DNA of 32,674 bases, taken from Bordetella parapertussis (GTDB lineage: Bacteria; Pseudomonadota; Gammaproteobacteria; Burkholderiales; Burkholderiaceae_B). The notes under the pieces were generated by a model. The model ran no database searches, was not told where the DNA came from, and saw nothing but the letters and a program-made list of their open reading frames with translations. The DNA lies in NCBI GenBank assembly GCA_943331855.1, contig CALQNE010000012.1, positions 1 through 32,674 on the forward strand. The letters are read 5' to 3'. Shown in pieces: positions 16,227 to 24,459 of this stretch; the first letter of the stretch is position 1; each line of letters starts with the position of its first letter. The position numbers and the translations under genes are program-made.

Positions 16227-17738
16227 CTAGTTCAATTTCAAACCGGTTATCCGCAGCAGACCATCGGGCACTTCGCGCAGTCCTGTTAGCTTATTGTTGT
16301 AAGCCCACAGCCAATCGCGGTGGTACAAATAAACAAGCGGGCGATCCTTGTTGAGTTGGGCAGCGATGCCTTGATAGGCTGCGAGACGTTCGGCGGGTTC
16401 GAGCTTGCTGCGGGAGTCATTGAGTAAAGCGTCTACCTCAGGAACACAATAGCCAGAGTAGTTTGAAGGTTGTTTGCAGCCGATGAAATTGTAAATATTG
16501 CCGTCCGGGTCTGCGCGACCACTCCAGCCAAGAACGTAAGCATCAAAGTCACCCTTGTCCGCTAAGCTCAACGAGGTTGCAAACTCAGTCGATTGAATCT
16601 TGACGTTAAAGCCAGCTTCTTTCGCCATGGCTTGAACAACCTGAGCAATTTTTTGTGAGTCAGAGGTTGTGGGGGTCATTAAGGTAAAGGTCGGGTTGGT
16701 CACGCCAGCTTCTTTAAGCAAAGCGCGTGCACGCGCCAGATCCCTCTTTGGTACGGGTACATTTTTGGCATAGAAACTATTATTGGGCGCAACCCATTGA
16801 TTGCCTGGCGTTGCTTGTCCGTCCATCGCAACTTGAACAATGCCCGCACGGTCAAGCGAAAGTTCAAACGCTTCTCGTACCTTGGCGGATTGACCAAGCG
16901 GCTGAGTTTGTGCGCGTTCATTTTTACCGGTATTGATCGTGATTCCTTGATAACCGATCTCGGTAATTTTGCTGAACTTGAGCTTTGGATCTTTTTGAAT
17001 CGAAGCGATATCGCTGGAAGCCGCGCGCTCGATAAAGTCAAACTGACCTGAGCGTAGGTTGGCTAAACGAACGGTGGCATCGGTGATCGGGGTGTAGATC
17101 ACTTTATCAAAATGAACGGCGTCTTTGTTCCAATAGGCGCCAAAACGTTCAAGGGTGATGCGATCCTGCGCGACGCGTTCGACAAACTTGAAGGGACCCG
17201 AGCAGACCGGACTCGTGCTGAATTTTTCACCAAGCGCTTGTGCGGCCTTTGGTGAGACGATCATGCCAGCTCGATCAGCCAGTACGGCTAGCAAGGGCGC
17301 GAAGGGCGCCTCTAGGTTAAGTCGAACGGTACTGACATCGAGCACCTCGATGGATGCGATGGGACGCAGTTCGCCTGAGCGGCTGGAGCCCTTCAAAGTT
17401 TTATGACGCTCGAGGTTGTACTTGATGGCTTCGGCATCCATTTTTTCGCCGTCATGGAAGGTGACACCTTCACGTATTTTGAGTGTCAGGGCTTTACGAT
17501 CTGCCGACCACTCATAGCTTGTGGCCAACTGCGGAACAATATTCAGTTTTTCGTCAATATCAAACAGCTTGTCACACAGTGACATAAAGACCAGACGACC
17601 AACAAAGGAGCGGGCCAGTGTTGGGTCTAGCATGTCAGGATCTTCGGCGAGGCCGATACGTAGCGTTTGGGCCGCGGAGACAAACGGTAAGCAGGCGATC
17701 AGCGAGGCGGCGAGAAGGATCCGATGGTGTAGTTTCAT
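16227..17738 (-). CDS. ABC transporter substrate-binding protein, family 5 (DppA/OppA type)
   Basis: A 503-residue periplasmic binding protein. Residues 1-23 form a signal peptide ending VSA-AQ. The mature part opens with TLRIGLAEDPDMLDPTLARSFVG and carries KIREGVTFHDGEKMDAEAIKYNLER, the SBP family 5 signature. DAYVLGWSGRADPDGNIYNF and QGIAAQLNKDRPLVYLYHRDWLWAYNNKLTG are typical C-terminal elements. Family members bind peptides, glutathione, opines or sugars acids; sequence inspection does not decide which. The gene is 27 bases after the second ATPase. The periplasmic PLP enzyme and DUF1028 protein next door suggest an amino-acid-derived ligand. Confidence 0.95.
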   Translation of the reverse strand: MKLHHRILLAASLIACLPFVSAAQTLRIGLAEDPDMLDPTLARSFVGRLVFMSLCDKLFDIDEKLNIVPQLATSYEWSADRKALTLKIREGVTFHDGEKMDAEAIKYNLERHKTLKGSSRSGELRPIASIEVLDVSTVRLNLEAPFAPLLAVLADRAGMIVSPKAAQALGEKFSTSPVCSGPFKFVERVAQDRITLERFGAYWNKDAVHFDKVIYTPITDATVRLANLRSGQFDFIERAASSDIASIQKDPKLKFSKITEIGYQGITINTGKNERAQTQPLGQSAKVREAFELSLDRAGIVQVAMDGQATPGNQWVAPNNSFYAKNVPVPKRDLARARALLKEAGVTNPTFTLMTPTTSDSQKIAQVVQAMAKEAGFNVKIQSTEFATSLSLADKGDFDAYVLGWSGRADPDGNIYNFIGCKQPSNYSGYCVPEVDALLNDSRSKLEPAERLAAYQGIAAQLNKDRPLVYLYHRDWLWAYNNKLTGLREVPDGLLRITGLKLN

Positions 17739-17765
17739 GGCGTGTCCTAATAAAAAATTGAAGCG

Positions 17766-18842
17766 TTAATTCGGTTGTATGGGTGAAACATGGACAAAGG
17801 CACTTTGCAAGCGTTGCAGGCGCAGGGTCGAAGACGTGACGTTAGATTGAGTGCGTGTAGGGCTTGCAATCGTGCTTAACGGGAAATGACACGCAACCGC
17901 GTGTTCGTGATTGCCAATCAAGCTTGGTACGACTTGACTGCATAGGGCCTGGGCGCGTGGGCAGCGCGTATGCAAATGACAGCCGTTGGGCGGATTCAAC
18001 GGACTCGGTACATCGCCGCTCAGAAGAACACCTTGTTTTGTGACCGTCGGATCGGGTAAGGGAATCGCTCGCATCAACGCGTGCGTATAAGGATGTTGAG
18101 GATCTGAGAATAAGCGTTGTTTGTCGGCGATCTCGACGATTCTACCGAGGTACATGACAGCCACACGCGTCGCAATATGCTTGACTACTGCTAAATCGTG
18201 CGCAATGAATAAATAAGAAAGACCAAAGCGCTGTTGTAAATCTTGCAGCAGATTGATGACTTGCGCTTGAACGGAAACATCTAGTGCGGAAACGGCCTCA
18301 TCACAGACGATTAGTTTTGGTTCTGCGGCCAGGGCGCGGGCGATGCCGACGCGTTGGCGCTGACCGCCCGAAAATTCATGGGCGTAGCGTTGTGCATGTT
18401 CAGGCCGTAGGCCGACCGTCTTGAGCAGCTCGGCAACCCGAATTGCTTCGTGATCCGTATGTAGGCCATGTACTTTGAGCGGTTCGGTCAGCATCTGTCC
18501 GATCGTCATGCGTGGGTTCAAAGACGAATAAGGATCTTGAAAAATCAATTGCATATTGCGTCGTTCGGCCCGCAGCTCTTTCGCGTTTAGAGCGCGCAAA
18601 TCTTTGTGACCAAGGTGCAGCGTGCCACCGGTTGGTTCAAGTAGTCTTAGCAGCAGTCGCCCGAGCGTTGATTTGCCGCAGCCCGACTCGCCCACTAGGC
18701 CAAGTATCTCGCCGCGCTGAAGGGTCAGATCTACGCCATCAACGGCCCGCACGTAATTCTGTACGCGTCCAAAAAATCCGCGGCGCACTGGGAAATGCTT
18801 TTGTAAGCCAGTGGCATGTAGCAGTGGAGTTGTTGCGTTCAA
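17766..18842 (-). CDS. Oligopeptide-type ABC transporter ATPase (DppF-like)
   Basis: A 358-residue ATPase. Walker A GESGCGKS is at 51-58, the ABC signature [15 protein letters not shown] follows, and the Walker B region reads [13 protein letters not shown]. The C-terminal oligopeptide-transporter extension has [15 protein letters not shown], with the cysteines that bind an iron-sulfur cluster in some Dpp/Opp ATPases. Start is a TTG at 18842 that overlaps the preceding stop as TTGA, with GAGG about 7 bases upstream. After residue 330 the tail is Ser/Thr/Gln-rich and looks unlike the core. It pairs with the DppD-like ATPase. Confidence 0.94.
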   Translation of the reverse strand: MNATTPLLHATGLQKHFPVRRGFFGRVQNYVRAVDGVDLTLQRGEILGLVGESGCGKSTLGRLLLRLLEPTGGTLHLGHKDLRALNAKELRAERRNMQLIFQDPYSSLNPRMTIGQMLTEPLKVHGLHTDHEAIRVAELLKTVGLRPEHAQRYAHEFSGGQRQRVGIARALAAEPKLIVCDEAVSALDVSVQAQVINLLQDLQQRFGLSYLFIAHDLAVVKHIATRVAVMYLGRIVEIADKQRLFSDPQHPYTHALMRAIPLPDPTVTKQGVLLSGDVPSPLNPPNGCHLHTRCPRAQALCSQVVPSLIGNHEHAVACHFPLSTIASPTRTQSNVTSSTLRLQRLQSAFVHVSPIQPN

Positions 18843-19852
18843 GTGGCCGCCTCGACTTGAGAATTGGCTAACAGGCGATCTACTTCAAGCGGTGCACGCA
18901 GACAGGCTGAAAAGTGCGCCTCGCCCACAGGGTTGAGTGCGGGGATTTGGTTTGTGCATGCAGCTTGAGCAAACGGGCAGCGTGGTGCGAAGCTGCACCC
19001 TAAAAGAGGCTGAGCCGGGTTTGGAACTTGACCATCAATTGAGACGAGTCGAGTTTGCGCTAAGTCAAGACGCGGGATCGCGCCAAGCAAACCAACGGTG
19101 TACGGATGTTGCGGCCAAGCGAAAAGCGCGTGCACAGGAGCGCGTTCGACCACGCGCCCGGCATACATCACGATCACTTCGTCCGCGATTTCGGCCACTA
19201 CGCCCAGATCATGGGTAATTAATACGATCGCGGTGCCGGTCTCTTGTTGCAAGGTGTTCATGAGTTCAAGGATCTGCGCTTGTATGGTGACGTCAAGCGC
19301 AGTCGTGGGTTCGTCAGCAATTAATACGCGCGGTTCACACACCAAGGCCATCGCGATCATGACGCGTTGACGCATGCCACCACTCAGTTTGTGCGGAAAT
19401 TCATCGAGACGCTGTTCGGGTGAGGGGATGCGGACTTTTCGTAAAATGTCGATTGCTTTCTGACGCGCCTGAGGCCGACTGAGTTTGCGATGCTTGATCA
19501 AGCCCTCAATGATTTGTTCACCAACTGTGTAGCTCGGGTTCAGCGAGGTCATCGGCTCTTGAAAAATCATCGATAAGCCATTGCCTCGCAAGTCTTGTAG
19601 CGTACGAGCAGAGGCGCCGACAAGTTCTTGTCCTTCAAAACGAATAGAGCCCCCTTTAATGTTGCCGGCCGGCTTCGCTAGCAGACCCATAATTGATAGG
19701 GCGGTGACGCTCTTGCCACAACCTGATTCGCCTACGATGGCAAGGGTACGGCCGGTATGAACAGAAAAACTCACATCATTGACAACAGTGATCTCGCCTT
19801 CGTCGGTCGCGAAGCTTGTGTTTAATTGCGAAACTTCGAGAAGCGCTGCCAA
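18839..19852 (-). CDS. Oligopeptide-type ABC transporter ATPase (DppD-like)
   Basis: A 337-residue ATPase. Walker A GESGCGKS is at 41-48, signature [15 protein letters not shown], Walker [14 protein letters not shown], and the C-terminal [15 protein letters not shown] cysteine motif of the oligopeptide subfamily. The most likely start is TTG at 19852, directly after the TAG of the DUF1028 gene, with AAGGT about 8 bases upstream. That zero-gap junction implies co-translation with DUF1028. In this operon the ATPases precede the binding protein and the permeases, a less usual order than dppABCDF. Confidence 0.94.
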   Translation of the reverse strand: MAALLEVSQLNTSFATDEGEITVVNDVSFSVHTGRTLAIVGESGCGKSVTALSIMGLLAKPAGNIKGGSIRFEGQELVGASARTLQDLRGNGLSMIFQEPMTSLNPSYTVGEQIIEGLIKHRKLSRPQARQKAIDILRKVRIPSPEQRLDEFPHKLSGGMRQRVMIAMALVCEPRVLIADEPTTALDVTIQAQILELMNTLQQETGTAIVLITHDLGVVAEIADEVIVMYAGRVVERAPVHALFAWPQHPYTVGLLGAIPRLDLAQTRLVSIDGQVPNPAQPLLGCSFAPRCPFAQAACTNQIPALNPVGEAHFSACLRAPLEVDRLLANSQVEAAT

Positions 19853-20566
19853 CTAAGTACCTTTTATGCGGCTGAGAAATCGTTCGATATGGGCATCGAT
19901 CTCGTTACGTTCGATTAGACCTGATGGACGATGCCGACTGGGCAAGCATTCAAGAAAAGGTTGAAAGCGTTCAAGACTTGTCTCGTAAAGTCGCCTGAGT
20001 TCGACTAGAGGCTCTTGATGGTCATCCACACGCAGATCTAACTGCAGGTAGTCTTCATCGTTGTGAATCTTGAGCGCGGCCGCTTGTTTTCCGCGTTTAT
20101 CCCCTCCGGCGGCTTCACCTGCCTCCATTGCCGCCAGCAGGCGTTCGCCCATTGGCTTGCCCCGCATATCTTTGTAGGCCTGCGCCGTGTGTTTAATCAC
20201 GTTTGGCCCTGCCAGCATGTTGCCCGCAATGCTTAAACCATCTTCGAGCAAATGACCGCACCAGTCGATGCAGGCAGCGCCTGTGTGTGCGGCGGGGAAT
20301 CCCTTAAATGGCAGGATGTGCAACTGCCGCTGCTCACGCCCCCGATCAGCCTCTATGAGTTTGGCAATTGTTTGTGCGGGTGAGAAGTGCTCGGCTAACA
20401 AATCTAAACCAGCGGGGCCATATAAAGGATTTAGCAGCGCTTGACTTGAAAGCGCACCAACACCGCGTCGACTGTGTACGCAAAGCGCCCCCACGGCAAA
20501 AAAACGGCTGGCAATCGCCATGCCGAAAAATCCCTCATCATCGCGAGCCAAGATGGACCAGGTCAT
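19853..20566 (-). CDS. DUF1028 family protein (predicted Ntn-hydrolase fold)
   Basis: A 237-residue protein recognised by MTWSILARDDEGFFGMAIASRFFAVGALCV at the start, then GVGALSSQALLNPLYGPAGLDLL and GNMLAGPNVIKHTAQAYK, all typical of DUF1028. Members have been grouped with N-terminal-nucleophile hydrolases; Thr2, exposed after Met removal, is the likely nucleophile, but that is inference here. No signal peptide is visible, so it should act in the cytoplasm. It is the first gene of the ABC importer operon and abuts the first ATPase gene. The pairing suggests that it hydrolyses an amide bond in the imported compound. The enzymatic activity of this family is not firmly established. Confidence 0.88.
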   Translation of the reverse strand: MTWSILARDDEGFFGMAIASRFFAVGALCVHSRRGVGALSSQALLNPLYGPAGLDLLAEHFSPAQTIAKLIEADRGREQRQLHILPFKGFPAAHTGAACIDWCGHLLEDGLSIAGNMLAGPNVIKHTAQAYKDMRGKPMGERLLAAMEAGEAAGGDKRGKQAAALKIHNDEDYLQLDLRVDDHQEPLVELRRLYETSLERFQPFLECLPSRHRPSGLIERNEIDAHIERFLSRIKGT

Positions 20567-20633
20567 TGAAATTCTCTGTTTTGCTGTGGGATAAGGCTAT
20601 CATGAGACTTCGCAGCGGTGGGGCGCCCGCCAC

Positions 20634-20663
20634 TTAACTAAGCAATTTATGTGCCAGAATAAT
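20634..20663 (+). promoter_or_regulatory. Candidate promoter of the Tat-exported PLP enzyme
   Basis: TTAACT (20634-20639), an 18-base spacer and AATAAT (20658-20663) are a moderate sigma70 match 24 bases before the ATG. It overlaps the candidate promoter read in the opposite direction at 20644-20672, so the two transcription units may compete or share control. Confidence 0.35.
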
Positions 20664-20672
20664 TCAGTTCAA
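20644..20672 (-). promoter_or_regulatory. Candidate promoter of the DUF1028-ABC operon
   Basis: On the minus strand TTGAAC (20667-20672), a 17-base spacer and TAAATT (20644-20649) match four of six consensus bases each. A leader of roughly 70 bases would precede the DUF1028 start. That leader holds a G/C-rich near-palindrome (GTGGGGCGCCCGCCAC, 20614-20629). Confidence 0.38.
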
Positions 20673-20686
20673 CAGGTGAGACTCCG

Positions 20687-22168
20687 ATGACCGATCAAAT
20701 CGATACCTCCAGACGTGCGATGACTCTTGGCCTGGCAACGGCGTTTTTGACGCCCACGCTGGCGCAGGCGCAGGCGCCAGCGCTGGGAAAAACGGGTGAG
20801 ACTTCGCCTGTTGCGGGTCAGTTGAGTGCTGATGCACAAGCCTATTTCACAGAACAAGAGCCCTTTTTCAAACAATTCGCGCAAGAGTTCACCCTTGACC
20901 CCAATGTTGTGTATTTCATGGCAGCGCAGAAAGGCACCATCCCGAAAAGTGTGATGACGCGTTTCAAAGAAGGTCTTGATCAAAGTGCCCGTGATCCTTT
21001 TCCCGTTTATGTCGAACCCTCTGCTAAAACGCGTGCGACGATTGCTCGCTGCTATGGCACAACTCCCGATCAAATCGCGATCACGCGCAACACGACCGAC
21101 GCACTTTCGCTGATTTTTAATGGTATCGATTGGAAAGCGGGCGACGAGTTACTGATGACGCCGCTTGAGCATCCAACCGGCATTACGCTTGCGCTTCGTA
21201 CCGCTGCGCGCTATGGCGTGGTCATTAAGCAGTGGGGCGTGCCGACCCATGCCAATGCAACCGTTGACGAAGTGGTGGCAGCACTTGAACGACAAGTTGT
21301 GCCAGGCAAAACGAAAGCGATTTTCTTTTCTTCTCCGCTATGGCCGATTGGGCAGCGCATGCCAGAACGCCGTATTGCTGCGCTTGCACAAAAAGCGGGC
21401 GCAATCACGATCGTCGATGGTGCGCATTACAACGGGATGTTCGATCCGCAGCTTGATGAGACTGGGATCGACTTCTTTGCGCTCTGCGGACATAAATGGC
21501 AATGTGGTCCAGGTGGTACCGGGGCGCTATATATCCGCAATAAAAAACTTGCGTCTAATCCCACTGAGCTCCCTAAGTTTTTTATCAGCCGTTCGCAATC
21601 TCGCGTCGTGCCGTTTGATGGTTCGCGAGGTGATTGGGATATAGGTGAGGCTTTGTCTATGTATGGGTTTCCAGAATCTGCCGATTGGCGGGCGTTAGGA
21701 GACGCGTGCGCACTATGGGATCAAATGGGTCGCAAACGTATTGAAACTTGGCATTTGCGTTTGGGAGACTATTTTCGTGAACGGATTGTGGCGGCCTTCG
21801 GTGAGGCGTCGGTGTTAGGGGCTACGCGCGATCCTGCACTGAAATCTGGAATCATTGCGTTCAATCCGTTTCCGACACAGCCGCAGCGTTGGGATGAAAA
21901 GTTGAACGTCGCGTTTCGTGCGCGTATCTTAAAAGAATACGGGTTTCGAATTTCAGGCTTGGGCGTTGGCAACAATGGTTTAACGCGAAAGCCTGATCCT
22001 GAGGCTGCTAAATTTCCATCCGGTACGATTCCAAATCGTGACCCCATGACGCTGGCGCCGGCACCGATGGATCATCCGCAGCGGGTCAATGCCTGTGTTT
22101 GGAATAATCGTGAACAGATTGATCGCTTCGTTGCGGCCACACAAGATCTTGTTAAAAAAATGATTTAG
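20687..22168 (+). CDS. Tat-exported PLP-dependent aminotransferase class V-fold protein
   Basis: A 493-residue fold-type-I PLP enzyme. The N-terminus has a twin-arginine signal (SRRAMTLGLATAF, Arg9-Arg10) with AQAQA as the likely cleavage site near residue 30. The catalytic core has NTTDAL (135-140), EHPTG (161-165, His stacking on PLP), VDGAHYNG (243-250) with Asp244, and GHKWQCGPGG with Schiff-base Lys270. The family includes isopenicillin-N epimerase, cysteine desulfurases and the periplasmic pyoverdine-tailoring enzymes PvdN/PtaA, which are also Tat-exported. It should act in the periplasm. AGGTGAG lies upstream of the ATG. It is divergent from the DUF1028-ABC operon, so it may process a substrate before import. 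The actual reaction is unknown. Confidence 0.92.
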   Translation: MTDQIDTSRRAMTLGLATAFLTPTLAQAQAPALGKTGETSPVAGQLSADAQAYFTEQEPFFKQFAQEFTLDPNVVYFMAAQKGTIPKSVMTRFKEGLDQSARDPFPVYVEPSAKTRATIARCYGTTPDQIAITRNTTDALSLIFNGIDWKAGDELLMTPLEHPTGITLALRTAARYGVVIKQWGVPTHANATVDEVVAALERQVVPGKTKAIFFSSPLWPIGQRMPERRIAALAQKAGAITIVDGAHYNGMFDPQLDETGIDFFALCGHKWQCGPGGTGALYIRNKKLASNPTELPKFFISRSQSRVVPFDGSRGDWDIGEALSMYGFPESADWRALGDACALWDQMGRKRIETWHLRLGDYFRERIVAAFGEASVLGATRDPALKSGIIAFNPFPTQPQRWDEKLNVAFRARILKEYGFRISGLGVGNNGLTRKPDPEAAKFPSGTIPNRDPMTLAPAPMDHPQRVNACVWNNREQIDRFVAATQDLVKKMI

Positions 22169-22204
22169 GCGGCTCGCTGATACAGCTGATCAACGAGCCG
22201 CCTA
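22166..22204. terminator. Hairpin between convergent genes, containing a stop codon
   Basis: TAGGCGGCTCG (22166-22176) and CGAGCCGCCTA (22194-22204) are perfect 11-bp complements with a 17-base loop. The TAG stop of the PLP-enzyme gene is the first three bases of the stem. The hairpin sits between convergent genes and could stop transcription from both sides, but no T-tract follows in either direction. Confidence 0.5.
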
Positions 22205-22235
22205 AGGATGCGGCGAGCGGGTAAAGGCTAGACGA

Positions 22236-23216
22236 TTAGTCAGGCTTAATATTGTTTTCCTTGATGACTTTCGCCCAGCGCTGCACTTCTGTTTCGGTCC
22301 ATTTTTGTAGATCTGCCGGGCTGCTGGCTTTGATGTCCATGCCTAGGCTTTCAGTGAGCTGCTTGTGGATATCAGGGCGCTGCAAAATTTTTGCTGTTTC
22401 TGCATTGAGCTTGTCGATAATGGGCTGTGGCGTGCCGGTTGGGGCGAAGATCCCCCACCAAGCCAGAGCAGAAAATCCCTTGTAACCCTGTTCGGCAAGA
22501 GTGGGCACATCAGGCATCGAAGCCGAACGCGTTTCGCCAGTGACCGCCAGGGCGCGCATTTTGCCGCTCTTGATGTGTGCGCTCATCACCGCTACTGAGC
22601 CGATGCCAGAATCGATTTGCCCACCTAAAACGTCGGTGACCATTGGGCCGCCACCTTTGTAGGGGATGTGTACGACTTTAAAGTTACCCGCAGCTTCGAC
22701 CAGCGTCATGGTTAAGTGACCGAGGCTGCCGCTTCCGATCGAACCATAGCTGACCGTATCAGGTTTTGCTTTTGCAGCGGCGACAAAGTCAGCAAAGTTT
22801 TGGTAAGGCTTGCCGGGTGCCGTTCCCAAGGCCATTGGGGCTGTGCCAATGAGCATGACTGGCGCCAGATCTTTGAGCGTATCAAAGGGGATCTTGGGTA
22901 GCAAGGAAGGGTTGACAGCGTGCGTATCAAAGACGAAAACAAAGGTATAGCCGTCGGGGGCAGATTTAGCGACGAAGGCTGTGCCAATTGAGCCTGAGGC
23001 GCCAACACGATTTTCGACGATGAATTGCTGACCAAGTGCTTCAGTGAGCTTCGCCGCCAGCAAGCGCGCAATCGGATCAACCGATCCGCCCGGTGGAAAT
23101 GGCGAGACGAACGTCACGGCTTTGGTTGGCCAGGCTTGTGCAAAGGCCGAAGGAGAGAGCGCGCAGCCCAGCACACTGAGCATCAAACAAAAACGGAAAA
23201 ATAATTTTGAGGTCAT
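22236..23216 (-). CDS. Bug/TctC-family extracytoplasmic solute receptor
   Basis: A 326-residue periplasmic receptor. The signal peptide has a hydrophobic core FRFCLMLSVLGCALSPSAF and cleavage after AFA or AQA. The mature part has WPTKAVTFVSPFPPGGSVDPIARLLA, the usual PFPPGG ligand loop, then ENRVGASGSIGTAFVAKSAPDGYTF, YGSIGSGSLGHLT and HIPYKGGGPMVTDVLGGQ. ATG 23216 is chosen over an in-frame GTG at 23240 because the signal peptide fits better. It is divergent from another Bug gene and convergent with the PLP-enzyme gene. No membrane partners are present. The ligand is unknown. Confidence 0.95.
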   Translation of the reverse strand: MTSKLFFRFCLMLSVLGCALSPSAFAQAWPTKAVTFVSPFPPGGSVDPIARLLAAKLTEALGQQFIVENRVGASGSIGTAFVAKSAPDGYTFVFVFDTHAVNPSLLPKIPFDTLKDLAPVMLIGTAPMALGTAPGKPYQNFADFVAAAKAKPDTVSYGSIGSGSLGHLTMTLVEAAGNFKVVHIPYKGGGPMVTDVLGGQIDSGIGSVAVMSAHIKSGKMRALAVTGETRSASMPDVPTLAEQGYKGFSALAWWGIFAPTGTPQPIIDKLNAETAKILQRPDIHKQLTESLGMDIKASSPADLQKWTETEVQRWAKVIKENNIKPD

Positions 23217-23314
23217 GGTCGTTTTCTTTAAAAAAGTCACCGAATGTGCTCCATTGTAGTGGCTTTAGCGCAAGATTCGATCAAAAACGAACGTGGCAGA
23301 CGACGTCAAATGGC

Positions 23315-23343
23315 TTGATTGCTCTGGATTTGGCTGCTACAAC
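23315..23343 (+). promoter_or_regulatory. Candidate promoter of the Bug-amidohydrolase gene set
   Basis: TTGATT (23315-23320), a 17-base spacer and TACAAC (23338-23343) match four of six bases each. It lies in the gap between two divergent Bug genes, 35 bases before the plus-strand ATG. Confidence 0.35.
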
Positions 23344-23377
23344 TAGGCTATCAAACATCAACACCTTGGAGATCCAC

Positions 23378-24352
23378 ATGAGTGCTTTTGCCCGTCTGTG
23401 CATGCTTGGGCTCTGCTTGCTGGTGGGACAAGGCCCTTTGCTCGCGCAAACCTACCCAGAGCGCTCAATCAAATTCATTGTGCCGTTTCCCCCAGGTGGG
23501 CCCGCTGATCTGGTAGCCAGAACGCTCGCCAGCAAATTGACGATTAGTCTGGGTAAGTCCGTCATCGTCGAAAATCGTTCGGGCGCGGGAGGCAATATCG
23601 CAACCGACGAGGTGGCCAAAGCAGCGCCGGATGGTTTAACACTCTTGTTGGCGACCAACGGGCCGTTGGTGGTCAATCAGGCGTTATACGGCACGCTGCC
23701 TTTTGATCCACAAAAAGATTTTGCGACGGTCTCGCAAATTGCTGAAATACCTTTGGCGGTGTTGGTGCATCCGTCGTTACCCGTCAACTCAATGCAAGAG
23801 TTGATCGCCTATGCGAAGGCTCACCCAGGTCAGTTGAGCTACGCCTCATCGGGAGCGGGTTCAGGTGGCCATTTGTCGGGTGCGCTGATCGCTCAGATGG
23901 CGCAGATTGACCTGGCACATGTTCCGTACCGCGGCTTAGCGCCGGCCACCTCAGACCTTTTTGCTGGGCATGTCAAGATGATGGTGGGAGGCTTATTTTC
24001 GGCCTTGCCTTATGTTGAGGCGGGTAAGCTGAAGGCGCTAGCAGTTGCCACACCGAAGCGCGTGCAATCAGCCCCAAATCTGCCCACTGTGGCCGAGACT
24101 GGTTTGAAAGGGTTTGAAATTGTGTCCTGGTACGGTGTGGTGGTACCTGCGAAAACGCCCCAACCGATTATCGATCGCCTTTATCAAGACCTCATGGCCG
24201 CGGTCAATATGCCAGACGTGCAAGAGCGGTTGTTTGAAAAAGGTGGTCTTGAAAAAATCGCTAACTCGCCCTCTGAATTTGCGGCAGTGATCGCCCGTGA
24301 GATTCCGCAGTATGCGCATATCGTCAAAATTACAGGTGCAAAGGCTGAATAG
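23378..24352 (+). CDS. Bug/TctC-family extracytoplasmic solute receptor
   Basis: A 324-residue periplasmic receptor. Residues 1-24 form a signal peptide (CMLGLCLLVGQGPLLAQ). The mature part has YPERSIKFIVPFPPGGPADLVARTLA, VENRSGAGGNIATDEVAKAAPDG, YASSGAGSGGHLSG and HVPYRGLAPATSDLFAGHV. The start is the ATG at 23378 with GGAG 6 bases upstream; the open frame further upstream is not coding. The cyclic amidohydrolase gene starts 107 bases downstream on the same strand, so this receptor may bring in the amidohydrolase substrate. That link is inference from position. Confidence 0.95.
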   Translation: MSAFARLCMLGLCLLVGQGPLLAQTYPERSIKFIVPFPPGGPADLVARTLASKLTISLGKSVIVENRSGAGGNIATDEVAKAAPDGLTLLLATNGPLVVNQALYGTLPFDPQKDFATVSQIAEIPLAVLVHPSLPVNSMQELIAYAKAHPGQLSYASSGAGSGGHLSGALIAQMAQIDLAHVPYRGLAPATSDLFAGHVKMMVGGLFSALPYVEAGKLKALAVATPKRVQSAPNLPTVAETGLKGFEIVSWYGVVVPAKTPQPIIDRLYQDLMAAVNMPDVQERLFEKGGLEKIANSPSEFAAVIAREIPQYAHIVKITGAKAE

Positions 24353-24459
24353 CGATTGTTGACGCATTGCGTTGAGAATGACTTTAGAATACACAGCAAC
24401 ATAAAGTACTAATTGCCTCGAGCCTATCGCAGGTTTGTTTGTCAAGTCGGAGACTTAAA

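Noticed and set aside
21165..21644. 159-codon plus-strand open frame inside the PLP-enzyme gene
   Set aside because: It is a shifted frame within a gene whose active-site motifs continue across the whole span.
23281..23300. TTCG-N8-CGAA symmetry that resembles the shared palindrome
   Set aside because: The half-sites do not match CGTTC/GAACG in order and the arms are only 4 bp.
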